From NCBI RefSeq assembly GCF_026391055.1, contig NZ_JAPLET010000015.1, positions 558,001-622,000 of the forward strand: a DNA stretch of 64,000 nt, read 5' to 3'. Position 1 is the first letter of the stretch. Each line of letters starts with the position of its first letter. This stretch comes from Spirosoma sp. Lineage in GTDB: Bacteria > Bacteroidota > Bacteroidia > Cytophagales > Spirosomataceae. The notes under the pieces are model-generated. The model was not told where the DNA came from. It worked only from the letters and a program-made list of their open reading frames with translations, and did no database searches. Both the position numbers and the translations under genes were made by a program. Below, piece after piece: positions 9,209-16,477 of the stretch.

Positions 9209-10237
9209 TTAAGATGCTCCTAATAAAGTCCTACGCTCTTGGTTTATAAGATCAGCCCATACAGATGTTTGTATTTTCTGGGCTTTATGATGTTTATCAT
9301 GTTTCGAGAACAAGCTTCGTTTTATAGCAGTCAATAGCGTTTTCTGAATGGTGTAATAAGATAGTCCTAATGACTCTTTAATTACTTTCTGTGCTTTGGT
9401 TTGATTGTCGAAAGTAAAAGTTGAGGTAGCAAGTGTTTTGCCAATGAGTTCATTAATGTGCTCTTCGTCAGGTAATTCCAATTTTAAGGATAAATCAAAG
9501 CGACGCAACAGTGCGTCATCTATCATATCTTTCTGATTCGTAGCGGCAATAACGATACTACTCTGAGGTAGGTAATCAAAGAGTTGTAGGATTGTATTAA
9601 CAACTCGCTTCATCTCTCCGTGGTCCTGACTATAATCTCTTACCTTACCGAGGGTATCGAACTCGTCCATGAATACGATGCAATCCTCAGTAGCTGCCCG
9701 CCGGAATATTTTAGCTAGGTTTTTACTCGTCTCTCCCAACTTCGAGGACACAATGGCTCCCAAGTTGATGACAATCATCATTTTCTCTAACTCTCCCGCC
9801 AGTACATAGGCTGCTAATGTCTTGCCGCATCCAGATGGGCCGTAGAATAATACCTTGTTTGATACAGGTAAAGCATATTGACGGAGCAGATCGATTGAAC
9901 GATGTTCCTCGATAAAATAAGCTAACTCTGACTGGACGGTTTCTGAACAGACTAGATTAGAGAACCGATAATCAGACGTGAGCTTTTCGAGTATAAAATC
10001 GCTCACCTCGCGGTCTTCTTCTCTTAATATATGTTTGGGAGACCCTAGCTTGACAATTCCATTCGTCTGTTGCAAGCGAATAGCATCCTTTAAAATCGAT
10101 TGAAGCTGGAGGGCAAAATTGACTTTCTTTGTTTGCTTCGAGTGCTCAATCAGTTCATTAAGGGTAAATAGAAGCTTCTCTTGGTCGTTCTCCAAGCCAT
10201 ACTTTGCTATTTCCTTAATGTAATCTATCTGTTGCAT
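9209..10237 (-). CDS. AAA+ ATPase, IetA-like
   Basis: A 342-residue AAA+ protein of the FtsH/spastin-like classic type. Residues 1-60 are helical, then the ATPase core: Walker A GPSGCGKT (133-140), Walker B IVFMDE (187-192), sensor 1 AATNQ (Asn234) and the LLRRFD arginine finger (245-246). The start ATG at 10237 (MQQIDYIKEI) is preferred over an in-frame codon at 10264 because the extra nine residues look non-coding. The partner is the S8 peptidase at 6764-9208; the two stop codons abut with no base between. In IetAS such an ATPase is the antitoxin or regulator of the protease. AT-rich like its partner. Confidence 0.85.
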   Translation of the reverse strand: MQQIDYIKEIAKYGLENDQEKLLFTLNELIEHSKQTKKVNFALQLQSILKDAIRLQQTNGIVKLGSPKHILREEDREVSDFILEKLTSDYRFSNLVCSETVQSELAYFIEEHRSIDLLRQYALPVSNKVLFYGPSGCGKTLAAYVLAGELEKMMIVINLGAIVSSKLGETSKNLAKIFRRAATEDCIVFMDEFDTLGKVRDYSQDHGEMKRVVNTILQLFDYLPQSSIVIAATNQKDMIDDALLRRFDLSLKLELPDEEHINELIGKTLATSTFTFDNQTKAQKVIKESLGLSYYTIQKTLLTAIKRSLFSKHDKHHKAQKIQTSVWADLINQERRTLLGAS

Positions 10238-10422
10238 TATCCTGTAAATTACGCAAAATAACAAAGATTATCGTGTGTATTATACTAGCATGTACCCAAC
10301 ACGGATACTTATTTATTAGGCAAAGTGTTTAAGTGTCTAGTTAAATCGATACACTATAATTCAAATGTTAGCAACTAGCTTAAAATATTCGATTAAGATC
10401 TAGACATCCAGCTAATACTTCA

Positions 10423-10569
10423 TCAATCAGAAATAGTCTTCCTCAAGTCTTCATGCCAACAACCATTCTTCTCTATAATAATGCTCCTATACTTACCCAA
10501 AGCCGCTTTTAAATTTGATTTGGGTGTTTTATCTGAAGAAGCTTTGCTGGGTTTAGTCACAATTTTCAT
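10423..10569 (-). CDS. possible small protein, 48 aa
   Basis: An uninterrupted 48-codon frame starts with ATG at 10569 (MKIVTKPSKASSDKTPK...) and ends with TGA at 10423. It is lysine-rich at the N-terminus and ends KNGCWHEDLRKTISD, which reads like a real protein tail rather than random translation. It lies upstream of the IetA-like gene on the same strand, about 190 bases away, in the otherwise empty stretch 10265-10685. No family is recognised; it could be a small antitoxin, a third component or a remnant. No clear promoter is seen. Confidence 0.35.
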   Translation of the reverse strand: MKIVTKPSKASSDKTPKSNLKAALGKYRSIIIEKNGCWHEDLRKTISD

Positions 10570-10685
10570 CTTGATATCCGTTCGATTCGCTAAGATAGCG
10601 TTTTGACATTATAGCTGGTTGCGTTGACTGGAAGGGCTTTATCGTCCAGAATAGCATAGGTAAGGTATGTTCAGCTACAACCCAC

Positions 10686-10712
10686 AAAAAAAGCGGACGC
10701 CTTAACGCCCGC
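10686..10712 (-). terminator. rho-independent terminator after the 150-aa gene
   Basis: Stem GCGGACG (10693-10699) pairs with CGCCCGC (10706-10712) with one mismatch around a six-base loop, and on the minus strand is followed by a run of seven T (10692-10686). A T run at 10720-10725 makes it potentially bidirectional. It sits 31 bases after the stop of the gene at 10743-11195. Confidence 0.7.
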
Positions 10713-10742
10713 TAACTCCTTTTTTACACAGTTCTCTTCTCT

Positions 10743-11195
10743 CTATGCCACCGCCTTGGCAAACATGCCCAGCCGCTCCCGCAGCAAATAGCCGCTTACG
10801 TCGGTGCGGAGGGTGCCTTGCGAATTGTAGGCTTTTAACTCGGAGGGCAGGGTGGCGTATTTGGCCAGCGCGTTGTACCAGGCGGTGCGGTCCATGTAGG
10901 GGGCCAGCAGGATACGCGCCTGGCTCAACGCCCGGTGCTGCCGGGGCGACCAGATAGGCCGGTTCCGGTAAACAGCGCCGTGACCCGTCAGCAGGTCGGG
11001 GAGGACCTGGGGTGGAGCCAGCGGCACCAGCTCGGCCAGTAAATAAAGTCCCAGCTCCACATTGAGCAGTCGGTTGGCTACCATGCCGGGTAGCGCATGC
11101 CGAAAGCGCAGCCGGGTTGCCAGCGGCTCCTGCCAGTGAAGAAGACTGGCAAGGGCCGGGCGGGTAACACGGGGGGCGGAGAGAAGAGTGTTCAT
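10743..11195 (-). CDS. small uncharacterised protein, paralogue A of the PARP locus
   Basis: A 150-residue soluble protein of unknown function. It is clearly related to the 131-aa protein at 13080-13475: both share a VELGL/LELGL-(Y/F)LL helix, a P...LP(D/A)LL segment, SP(R/K)Q followed by R-(I/L)LL, W..(A/E)LL..YA, and a C-terminal (R)xRLGxxxK tail ending in A. It has its own promoter (11232-11268), a duplicate of the promoter of its paralogue, and its own terminator. Both copies flank the WGR-PARP gene, which suggests they serve the same pathway, for example as substrates, modulators or immunity-type partners. No domain name is recognised. Confidence 0.72.
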   Translation of the reverse strand: MNTLLSAPRVTRPALASLLHWQEPLATRLRFRHALPGMVANRLLNVELGLYLLAELVPLAPPQVLPDLLTGHGAVYRNRPIWSPRQHRALSQARILLAPYMDRTAWYNALAKYATLPSELKAYNSQGTLRTDVSGYLLRERLGMFAKAVA

Positions 11196-11231
11196 TGTCG
11201 TAGTAGTTGTTTACTGTTCCTGTTGTTGAAT

Positions 11232-11268
11232 CAAATTTACTACTACAAGAACGTAACCTTTTTACGTT
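11232..11268 (-). promoter_or_regulatory. promoter and inverted-repeat operator of paralogue A
   Basis: On the minus strand a -7 box TAAATTTG occupies 11239-11232, 37 bases before the ATG at 11195. Ten bases further upstream lies a perfect inverted repeat AACGTAA-N5-TTACGTT (11250-11268), centred where the -33 element would be; no TTTG is present there. The same arrangement with identical spacing occurs at 13501-13537. The likely ligand is the WYL regulator encoded at 13680, by inference from proximity. Confidence 0.68.
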
Positions 11269-11343
11269 GTTCTCTTTTTCTCAAAAATATTTCAAATTAT
11301 TTCCGGGCTTCACTTTCGCTCCTACTTTCACAAAAAACAAAAA

Positions 11344-11384
11344 CAGATGCAGGCAGGTCCGAATAGTTCGCCTGCCTGCATCTG
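11344..11384 (-). terminator. strong hairpin terminator of the PARP operon
   Basis: A perfect 14-bp inverted repeat (CAGATGCAGGCAGG at 11344-11357 with its complement at 11371-11384) encloses a 13-base loop. On the minus strand it is followed by a T-rich tract (11343-11329), as expected for an intrinsic terminator 28 bases after the stop of the 82-aa gene. Confidence 0.82.
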
Positions 11385-11411
11385 CCAGAAAAAGGACGAT
11401 AGCGAGTCGCA

Positions 11412-11660
11412 TCACTGCATCGAAAAGGCGGCTCTGGGAAAACGAAATATCCGATACGTGCCATTGTCGTCGATGGTCCAGTTCTCCCACAAACTGATGA
11501 CGAACAGCCATTGTGATACGTCGGCCTGGCGGGCTTCGTAGCCACGTCGGCGCAGGGCATTCTTCACGGCCAGAGTAGTCGTACTGCCTTCGGCCAGAAT
11601 AAGCGAGGTGGCGGTGAACCGCACGACCAGCGGGTCTAGTTTTTTGCGTTGTAATTCCAT
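11412..11660 (-). CDS. uncharacterised 82-aa protein co-transcribed with PARP
   Basis: The ATG at 11660 (MELQRKKLDP) starts one base after the PARP stop codon, so translation is probably coupled. The short protein has a helix-rich central part (TTLAVKNALRRRGYEARQADVSQWL) followed by WTIDDNGTYRIFRF, an arrangement that looks like a small winged-helix fold (helix, helix, then a two-strand wing); this is a guess from pattern only. A longer frame reaching 11768 overlaps PARP coding sequence and is not the gene. Its product may assist or regulate the polymerase. Followed by the operon terminator at 11344-11384. Confidence 0.7.
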   Translation of the reverse strand: MELQRKKLDPLVVRFTATSLILAEGSTTTLAVKNALRRRGYEARQADVSQWLFVISLWENWTIDDNGTYRIFRFPRAAFSMQ

Positions 11661-11661
11661 C

Positions 11662-13002
11662 TTACCCCTTGATTTTGACAATGTACCGAACCGTACACTG
11701 CGCCGGGTTGTACACAATGAATTCGTTCTTCTGCAGGCTGACCCCCTGTTTGGCAAATACGGAATCATACTGCGGGCCGAGTTGCTTCAGGGCGTTGCCA
11801 TCCAGTTGCATGTGGCTGGGTTCGTGTTTCGTCAGCTCCAGCTGCTCACCGACATGTACTTCATAAATAGCCAGATACCCTTCTGACTGCCGACCGTTGG
11901 CCCATACCGAGCCGTTCAGCGAGGTGTAGTTGATCGATTTGCTGAACTGGTCGGCGAAGTAGATGCCGTAGCCAAACATCTTGCCCGTAATGACGGCATT
12001 GGCCGGACGCAGCAACAGCCCCGTTTTCAGAATAGACAGCCAGTTCTCGCTGCGGCTTCCGTGCCAGAGTGCCATGGTTTTCCGATTCGTCTGTTGACGC
12101 ACATAGGCGTCGAAAGCGGCATCGGTAGCCGCGTGGCGGACGCTGAAGGCGGCTTCAAACTTGAAAACGTCGGTGCCCATCATACGCTTGATCAGCTTGA
12201 TGACATGCGCATCGGTTACCGGCTCGATGGCCAGGTTCAGACTGTCCAGCAGTGTTGGCTGGGGCTGGTCAGCGGAGGTTTCTTCGGGGGCCAGCTCAAC
12301 CTGACCGCGCATTACATCGAGGGTAGACTGCTCTTCGGCGAGGTGGTCGCGGAGGGGTTGTAGCTCTTCGGCCGACTGGGGCGATGCCCCGGCCAGATGC
12401 TCCCCTACTTTACTCATCCGACGGGGTATAACCCTGAATAGCTCAAGCAATTTGACGTTGTAGGCCGCCGTATCCATATTGACCGCCAGTAGGTCGGCCA
12501 GTTCGTCGAGCAGTTGCTGGGCGTTTTCAACCTGTTTGCGGGTTACCTCCTGAGCCGTAACGACATAGTTCTGGAAAATAGACTGTTTCGCTAAATCCAG
12601 AAGCCGTGCCATCAGACTCCGGACCTCCGGATTGGCAATGGTGCTGGCATCCGTTTCGAGCCGGGTGGTGGCAAAGAGGTGGGTTTGGTCGGTGTAGCCC
12701 TTCGATTTTTTCTCGCGGACTTTCCGTTCCCACTGCGCCATTGGATGAACCGATTTACTTCGGAAACCACCTACGCGGCCATAGTGGGCTTCGAAGGTGC
12801 CATTTTCCTTCTCCCGCATTTCATAGTATTTGTTGTTGTTCTCGGCCGTTACCATCATGAGTTTTATGGTACGCAGGTGCCGGATTGGCTGCGAAGCCAA
12901 AACGGGTTCGGCCGTAGAGGGCATAGGGCGGGAGGTTTGCAGGAGAGCGGCTGGTGCAGACTGCCCCCACACCCGTTGTAACAACTGATTTAGCATGGTC
13001 AT
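11662..13002 (-). CDS. WGR-domain poly(ADP-ribose) polymerase
   Basis: A 446-residue bacterial PARP that should transfer ADP-ribose from NAD+. Order: a short N-terminus, a WGR-like domain (about 43-110, YGRVG in place of WGRxG), a helical PARP regulatory domain (about 118-200), an acidic linker, and the catalytic domain. The H-Y-E triad of polymerising PARPs is complete: His314 in LWHGSR, Tyr348 in GYGIYFAD and Glu427 in NEFIVY, followed by NPAQCTVRYIVKIK, close to the end of eukaryotic PARP1. SKSINY (354-359) is also conserved. The WGR domain suggests nucleic-acid sensing. It is flanked by two small paralogous genes and coupled to an 82-aa gene. True PARPs are uncommon in bacteria. Confidence 0.92.
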   Translation of the reverse strand: MTMLNQLLQRVWGQSAPAALLQTSRPMPSTAEPVLASQPIRHLRTIKLMMVTAENNNKYYEMREKENGTFEAHYGRVGGFRSKSVHPMAQWERKVREKKSKGYTDQTHLFATTRLETDASTIANPEVRSLMARLLDLAKQSIFQNYVVTAQEVTRKQVENAQQLLDELADLLAVNMDTAAYNVKLLELFRVIPRRMSKVGEHLAGASPQSAEELQPLRDHLAEEQSTLDVMRGQVELAPEETSADQPQPTLLDSLNLAIEPVTDAHVIKLIKRMMGTDVFKFEAAFSVRHAATDAAFDAYVRQQTNRKTMALWHGSRSENWLSILKTGLLLRPANAVITGKMFGYGIYFADQFSKSINYTSLNGSVWANGRQSEGYLAIYEVHVGEQLELTKHEPSHMQLDGNALKQLGPQYDSVFAKQGVSLQKNEFIVYNPAQCTVRYIVKIKG

Positions 13003-13079
13003 CGTGAAAAGTAGTCAGGGAGGGTTAACAGACCCAGACGGTACCGGATCAGACCCTGAATGAAGGGTTAGGGTTGAGT

Positions 13080-13475
13080 TTAAGCCAGCATTTTGCGTAA
13101 AACGCCGAGCCGATTCCGCGAGAAACCCACGGTCTTTTCGGAGAAATGACTGTAATCGCGGCTGAGGTCGAAGGCCAGACGATGGGTCGGCGCAGCGGCA
13201 TAGGCATCTAAAAGGGCTTCCCAGTGTAGACTATTGGCGAAGTGAGACAATAAAAGTCGTCCCCGGTTGAGGTATTTCTTTTGCTTGGGCGACAGGCTGG
13301 GCCAGCGGGTGTCATCATGCCGGAGCAGGGCCGGTAGCTCCGTTGGCGAAGCGGAGGGCTGTACCTGCTGAAGCAGAAACAGACCCAGTTCGAGGTCAAC
13401 TAATTGCCGGGTCGAGAGCGACGGGCGGGGCGTGTAAGCCGGGGTGTTTGAGTCGGGACGCTGTGTATGAGTCAT
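13080..13475 (-). CDS. small uncharacterised protein, paralogue B of the PARP locus
   Basis: A 131-residue soluble protein related to the 150-aa protein at 10743-11195 (shared LELGLFLL helix, LPALL, SPKQ...RLLL, W..LL.AYA and RNRLGVL...LA end). It is the first gene of the minus-strand unit that continues with PARP 77 bases downstream and the 82-aa gene. The ATG at 13475 is 26 bases from a -7 box, and a 19-bp imperfect inverted repeat lies just upstream. The N-terminal 20 residues are Pro/Thr/Ser-rich. Function unknown; co-occurrence of two copies around a PARP is the main clue. Confidence 0.72.
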   Translation of the reverse strand: MTHTQRPDSNTPAYTPRPSLSTRQLVDLELGLFLLQQVQPSASPTELPALLRHDDTRWPSLSPKQKKYLNRGRLLLSHFANSLHWEALLDAYAAAPTHRLAFDLSRDYSHFSEKTVGFSRNRLGVLRKMLA

Positions 13476-13500
13476 GATATAGTCTATGTATTGTCCGGTT

Positions 13501-13537
13501 CAAAACTATATCCATCAAAACGTAATCTATTTACGGT
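13501..13537 (-). promoter_or_regulatory. promoter and inverted-repeat operator of paralogue B/PARP operon
   Basis: Minus-strand -7 box TAGTTTTG at 13508-13501, then ten bases, then AACGTAA-N5-TTACGGT (13519-13537), the one-mismatch copy of the perfect repeat at 11250-11268. Homology to the other promoter continues without gaps for about 62 bases (13501-13562 against 11232-11293), including AAAAATATTT. The site lies between the PARP operon and the divergent WYL regulator gene. Confidence 0.68.
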
Positions 13538-13593
13538 CTTCTTTTTATTTGAAAAATATTTTCCTCTACTTTGCTCATCTAAACATGGGGCAC

Positions 13594-13653
13594 ACGGAGA
13601 TTCGCACAGAGGGTACAAAGGTATTTTCTGCGTGTACTTGTGTGAGCCTCCGT
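13594..13653. repeat. imperfect inverted repeat of the intergenic CACGGAG type
   Basis: ACGGAG...CGCACA near 13594-13609 is mirrored by TGTGTGAG..CTCCGT ending at 13653. It lies in the 5' region of the WYL gene and resembles the dispersed fold-back repeats at 37350-37493. It may act as an RNA hairpin in the leader. Confidence 0.4.
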
Positions 13654-13679
13654 CTTCACTGTGTTGAAAAAATATTCCC

Positions 13680-14765
13680 ATGCCTATAACCCGCTCCGCT
13701 TTTCAGCGCTACCGGCTCATTGATGAGATCATCAGCCGATACCCCCGCCGGTATTCCAAACAACGGCTGTTTGAACTGTGCCAGGATAAGTGCGGCATCC
13801 GGTCCATTTCGTCGCTCGAAAAAGACATTCAGCGGATGCGCGAAGACCACGATGCACCCATCGAATACGACAAACGCGCGAACGGCTATTATTACAGCAA
13901 TCCGCAGTTTCGGCTGCTGAATCTGATGCTGGCCCCCGAGGACATGGAAGCGCTCGACTACGCCCGCGAAGTATTGGCGGCTACGCAGGGGGCCACCGTT
14001 GCCGATGAATTGACCAATGCCCTACAAAAAGTGCGGCAGAGTCTGGACATTATCCACGAGGTACGAAGCGACGACCGGGGTGGCCCGGCGGCATCGCGTC
14101 GGATTGTGTATGTCGAAGAGAAGATTCTGGGCGGAAACCGTCAGTTTGTACCGATCCTGATTCGGGCTGTGAACCAGAGCCGACAGGTAGCGTTTCGTTA
14201 TCTGAAATACGAGGATGTGGTGCAGGCCACGAATAAAAAGACACCCCGCAAAAGCAAAGCCACCAGCGCATCGGTTATTCCGGCCGAACGCCCTAAGTTA
14301 CGTATCCTTCACCCGATCCTGCTGCGCGAAGTGGCCGACAGCTGGTATGTGATTGGGTATGATGCCGTGAGCGGTGGCGAGAAAACCTTCGCCCTCGACC
14401 GCATGAGCGAACTCGAGCTGCTGGACGATCCCTGCGATGTGCCCCCAGCCATTCTCGCCAACGTGAGCGACCTGTTCGAACACATCTACGGCATCACCGA
14501 CAGCCACGGCCCGGTCGAGAACATTGTGCTGTCGTTTTCGCCTTTGTTCGGTCAATACGTGAAAGCCAAACCGATTCACCAGACGCAGGAAGTCCTGAGC
14601 GATACCGAAACCGAATGTGTTGTGCGGTTGCGTTTGGCTCCCAACCGAGATCTGCTCATGCACCTGCGTAGCTACGGTGAACACTTAACGGTGCTGGAGC
14701 CCGCCAGTCTGGTGCAGGAAATCAAGGCATCGCTGGAGGCCACGCTGAGCCGCTATTCTTTATAA
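13680..14765 (+). CDS. WYL-domain transcriptional regulator
   Basis: A 361-residue regulator with an N-terminal helix-turn-helix (about 5-70; RRYSKQRLFELCQDKCGI..SISSLEKDIQRMR), a WYL ligand-binding domain around 155-240 (RILHPILLREVADSWYVIGYD, FALDRMSELELL), and a C-terminal WCX-like extension. WYL regulators frequently control defence systems and DNA-damage genes and respond to nucleic acids or nucleotides. It is divergent from the PARP operon, with a 204-bp shared intergenic region that contains one copy of the inverted-repeat operator. A second copy precedes paralogue A. It is therefore the likely regulator of the whole locus. Confidence 0.87.
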   Translation: MPITRSAFQRYRLIDEIISRYPRRYSKQRLFELCQDKCGIRSISSLEKDIQRMREDHDAPIEYDKRANGYYYSNPQFRLLNLMLAPEDMEALDYAREVLAATQGATVADELTNALQKVRQSLDIIHEVRSDDRGGPAASRRIVYVEEKILGGNRQFVPILIRAVNQSRQVAFRYLKYEDVVQATNKKTPRKSKATSASVIPAERPKLRILHPILLREVADSWYVIGYDAVSGGEKTFALDRMSELELLDDPCDVPPAILANVSDLFEHIYGITDSHGPVENIVLSFSPLFGQYVKAKPIHQTQEVLSDTETECVVRLRLAPNRDLLMHLRSYGEHLTVLEPASLVQEIKASLEATLSRYSL

Positions 14766-14773
14766 AATAAATG

Positions 14774-14852
14774 GCACGCGGATCATACAGATTAAGCGGA
14801 TTACTAAGGATTTAGATCGATGAAGTCCGTTTAATCTGTACAATCAGCGTGC
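14774..14852. repeat. REP-like imperfect inverted repeat
   Basis: GCACGCGGAT..TACAGATTAA (from 14774) is mirrored by TTAATCTGTACAAT..GCGTGC (to 14852), about 30 bp per arm with a few mismatches. It separates the WYL gene from the DUF1905 gene and can act as a terminator hairpin. The motif with CAGATTAA looks like a dispersed intergenic repeat rather than a unique site. Confidence 0.6.
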
Positions 14853-14860
14853 TATATTTG
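14853..14860 (+). promoter_or_regulatory. -7 box (TATATTTG) immediately before ATG 14864
   Basis: An exact TAnnTTTG match ends four bases before the start codon. If it is used, transcription would begin at or next to the A of the ATG, giving a leaderless mRNA. Confidence 0.42.
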
Positions 14861-14863
14861 ACC

Positions 14864-15379
14864 ATGCACACATTCACTACCATCCTTCAAAAGTTTGACG
14901 AGAAAGGCGAGAAAACCGGATGGACCTACATCGACATCCCGCTCGATGTTACGGAAACTCTCAAGCCCGGCCAAAAAACGTCCTTCCGTGTCAAGGGAAG
15001 TCTGGACAAGTACGCTATTGCCCTGGTTGCGCTGCTGCCCATGGGAAAATCAGGCGACCGTGAGGGCGGGTTCATCATGCCCATCAACGCCACCATGCGC
15101 CGGGGTATTCGCAAAGAAGCGGGTGCAACGGTTCGCGTAACGCTGGCCGTCGACGACTCGCCCATGCCCCTCTCCGCCGATCTGCTGGCCTGCCTGGACG
15201 ACGACCCGGCTGCAAAGGCGTTCTTTCAGACATTAGCCAGAGGCCATCAGGTGTATTTCAGCAACTGGATCGAAGACGCAAAAACCATCACAACAAAAAC
15301 AAAACGCTTAACCCAGGCCGTCATGGGATTGAGCATGGGTTTAGGATTCGGAGAAATGATCCGGTATTTCAAGAAGTAA
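14864..15379 (+). CDS. DUF1905 / YdeI-OmpD-associated domain protein
   Basis: A 171-residue cytosolic protein with an N-terminal DUF1905-like beta domain (residues 1-100; TFTTILQKF...WTYIDIP..V) and a C-terminal YdeI/OmdA-like helical tail (about 110-165; DPAAKAFFQTLARGHQVYFSNWI..AKTITTKTKRL). The ATG at 14864 is used rather than a GTG at 14849, which lies inside the preceding repeat and promoter element. Such proteins are common in Bacteroidota and have no established enzymatic role; they have been linked to polymyxin or bacteriocin tolerance in other groups. Monocistronic. Confidence 0.75.
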   Translation: MHTFTTILQKFDEKGEKTGWTYIDIPLDVTETLKPGQKTSFRVKGSLDKYAIALVALLPMGKSGDREGGFIMPINATMRRGIRKEAGATVRVTLAVDDSPMPLSADLLACLDDDPAAKAFFQTLARGHQVYFSNWIEDAKTITTKTKRLTQAVMGLSMGLGFGEMIRYFKK

Positions 15380-15740
15380 AGCTTAAAAGTTGACGATTTT
15401 GCAGTCTCTGTTTCCAGCTGTATGAATCTATATGGCATTTATCTGCTTGGACTAAAATCTCATTAGTTACTAAAATTTGTTTACCGATAAATAAAAAAGT
15501 TAACTAATAGTATACGTAACAAAACAAATACACATATTTTTATATCTATAATAACAACCTACTAACAGGGGATTTGTACTTATTCACAGACCAATTTCAG
15601 CATAATTCATTCCCGCTTCCATTTTTTATAAATCTATTAGCTATATAGGTATGATTGATATGATGAGTAACTGACAGCTATGTACTCAACTATACAGCAC
15701 CCTATAACTAAACGCTTAGCTAATCAATCCAATTCTTTTT
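15380..15740. other. AT-rich intergenic region without recognised gene
   Basis: About 360 bases of AT-rich sequence between the DUF1905 gene and the outer-membrane protein gene. No open frame of credible quality, no terminator with a long stem and no exact TAnnTTTG box at a useful distance from 15741 were found. Confidence 0.5.
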
Positions 15741-16442
15741 ATGAAACACCTCTTATACATGTTACTGCTGGCATTGCCAGTTGTTGCCACAGCCCAGAAT
15801 GGTTCCCTCGCTGGTGCTACCCAGGCGACTCGCCCCTTACCACCTTATAGACCTGGTTTTGCCTTAATGTTCTCGGCAGGGTCTACGGGAGGAGGAGTTG
15901 CTGTGGGTTATTCAATCAATCGATCAGTCGCCGTTCGGGTTGGGGCAAATCTGTTTAATTACGACGGTACGTTGAAAAGCGGGAAAGACACGGACGACAT
16001 ACAAATTGGTTTCGACTATAGTGTTAAGCTGAAGAACGCCGATTTGATGGTTGATCTGTATCCGTTTAAACGGTCGGGATTCCGGATAACAGGCGGGGCC
16101 TATTACAATATTAACACGGTTACTTTTTTTGGAAAACCAACGAAAGACGTAAAGTTCAACGATACCGTCTTCACGATCGATGAGGTTGGCACGCTGGATG
16201 GTAAAGCAGATTTCAATAAGGTGGCGCCTTATGTTGGCCTGGGTTTTGGCAATCCCTACACACGCAAACGACTGAAATTCATGGTCGATATCGGGTTCTT
16301 TTATCAGCAATCGCCCCAGGTAACATTCAGAACGACCGGCATGCTCGAACCCTCGTCCGACCAGGGAGCGGTGATTCAAAAAAATCTTGAGCCACTAAAA
16401 TACTATCCTGTTGTGAATCTGGGCCTTTCCTACAAGCTGTAA
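15741..16442 (+). CDS. outer-membrane beta-barrel protein
   Basis: A 233-residue exported protein with a signal peptide (MKHLLYMLLLALPVVATAQ, cleavage after TAQ) and alternating hydrophobic strands ending in the aromatic-rich NLGLSYKL, typical of an OmpA/OmpW-like small barrel. Segments such as GGGVAVGYSINRSVAVRVGANLF and DADLMVDLYPF-like strands are typical. The next gene, a lipoprotein, starts 35 bases downstream on the same strand, so the two are probably co-expressed at the cell surface. No specific function can be inferred. Confidence 0.75.
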   Translation: MKHLLYMLLLALPVVATAQNGSLAGATQATRPLPPYRPGFALMFSAGSTGGGVAVGYSINRSVAVRVGANLFNYDGTLKSGKDTDDIQIGFDYSVKLKNADLMVDLYPFKRSGFRITGGAYYNINTVTFFGKPTKDVKFNDTVFTIDEVGTLDGKADFNKVAPYVGLGFGNPYTRKRLKFMVDIGFFYQQSPQVTFRTTGMLEPSSDQGAVIQKNLEPLKYYPVVNLGLSYKL

Positions 16443-16477
16443 ACACATTTTACATCATCAGTCTTCAAAAGAATACC

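Noticed and set aside
11281..11560. Several overlapping frames in the spacer upstream of paralogue A
   Set aside because: They cross the terminator hairpin and the promoter/operator region and encode no recognisable pattern. Only the 82-aa frame 11412-11660 is coupled to PARP.
13467..13689. Frames of about 65 codons between the PARP operon and the WYL gene
   Set aside because: They are composed of the operator region and a fold-back repeat, in both strands, and carry no coding features.
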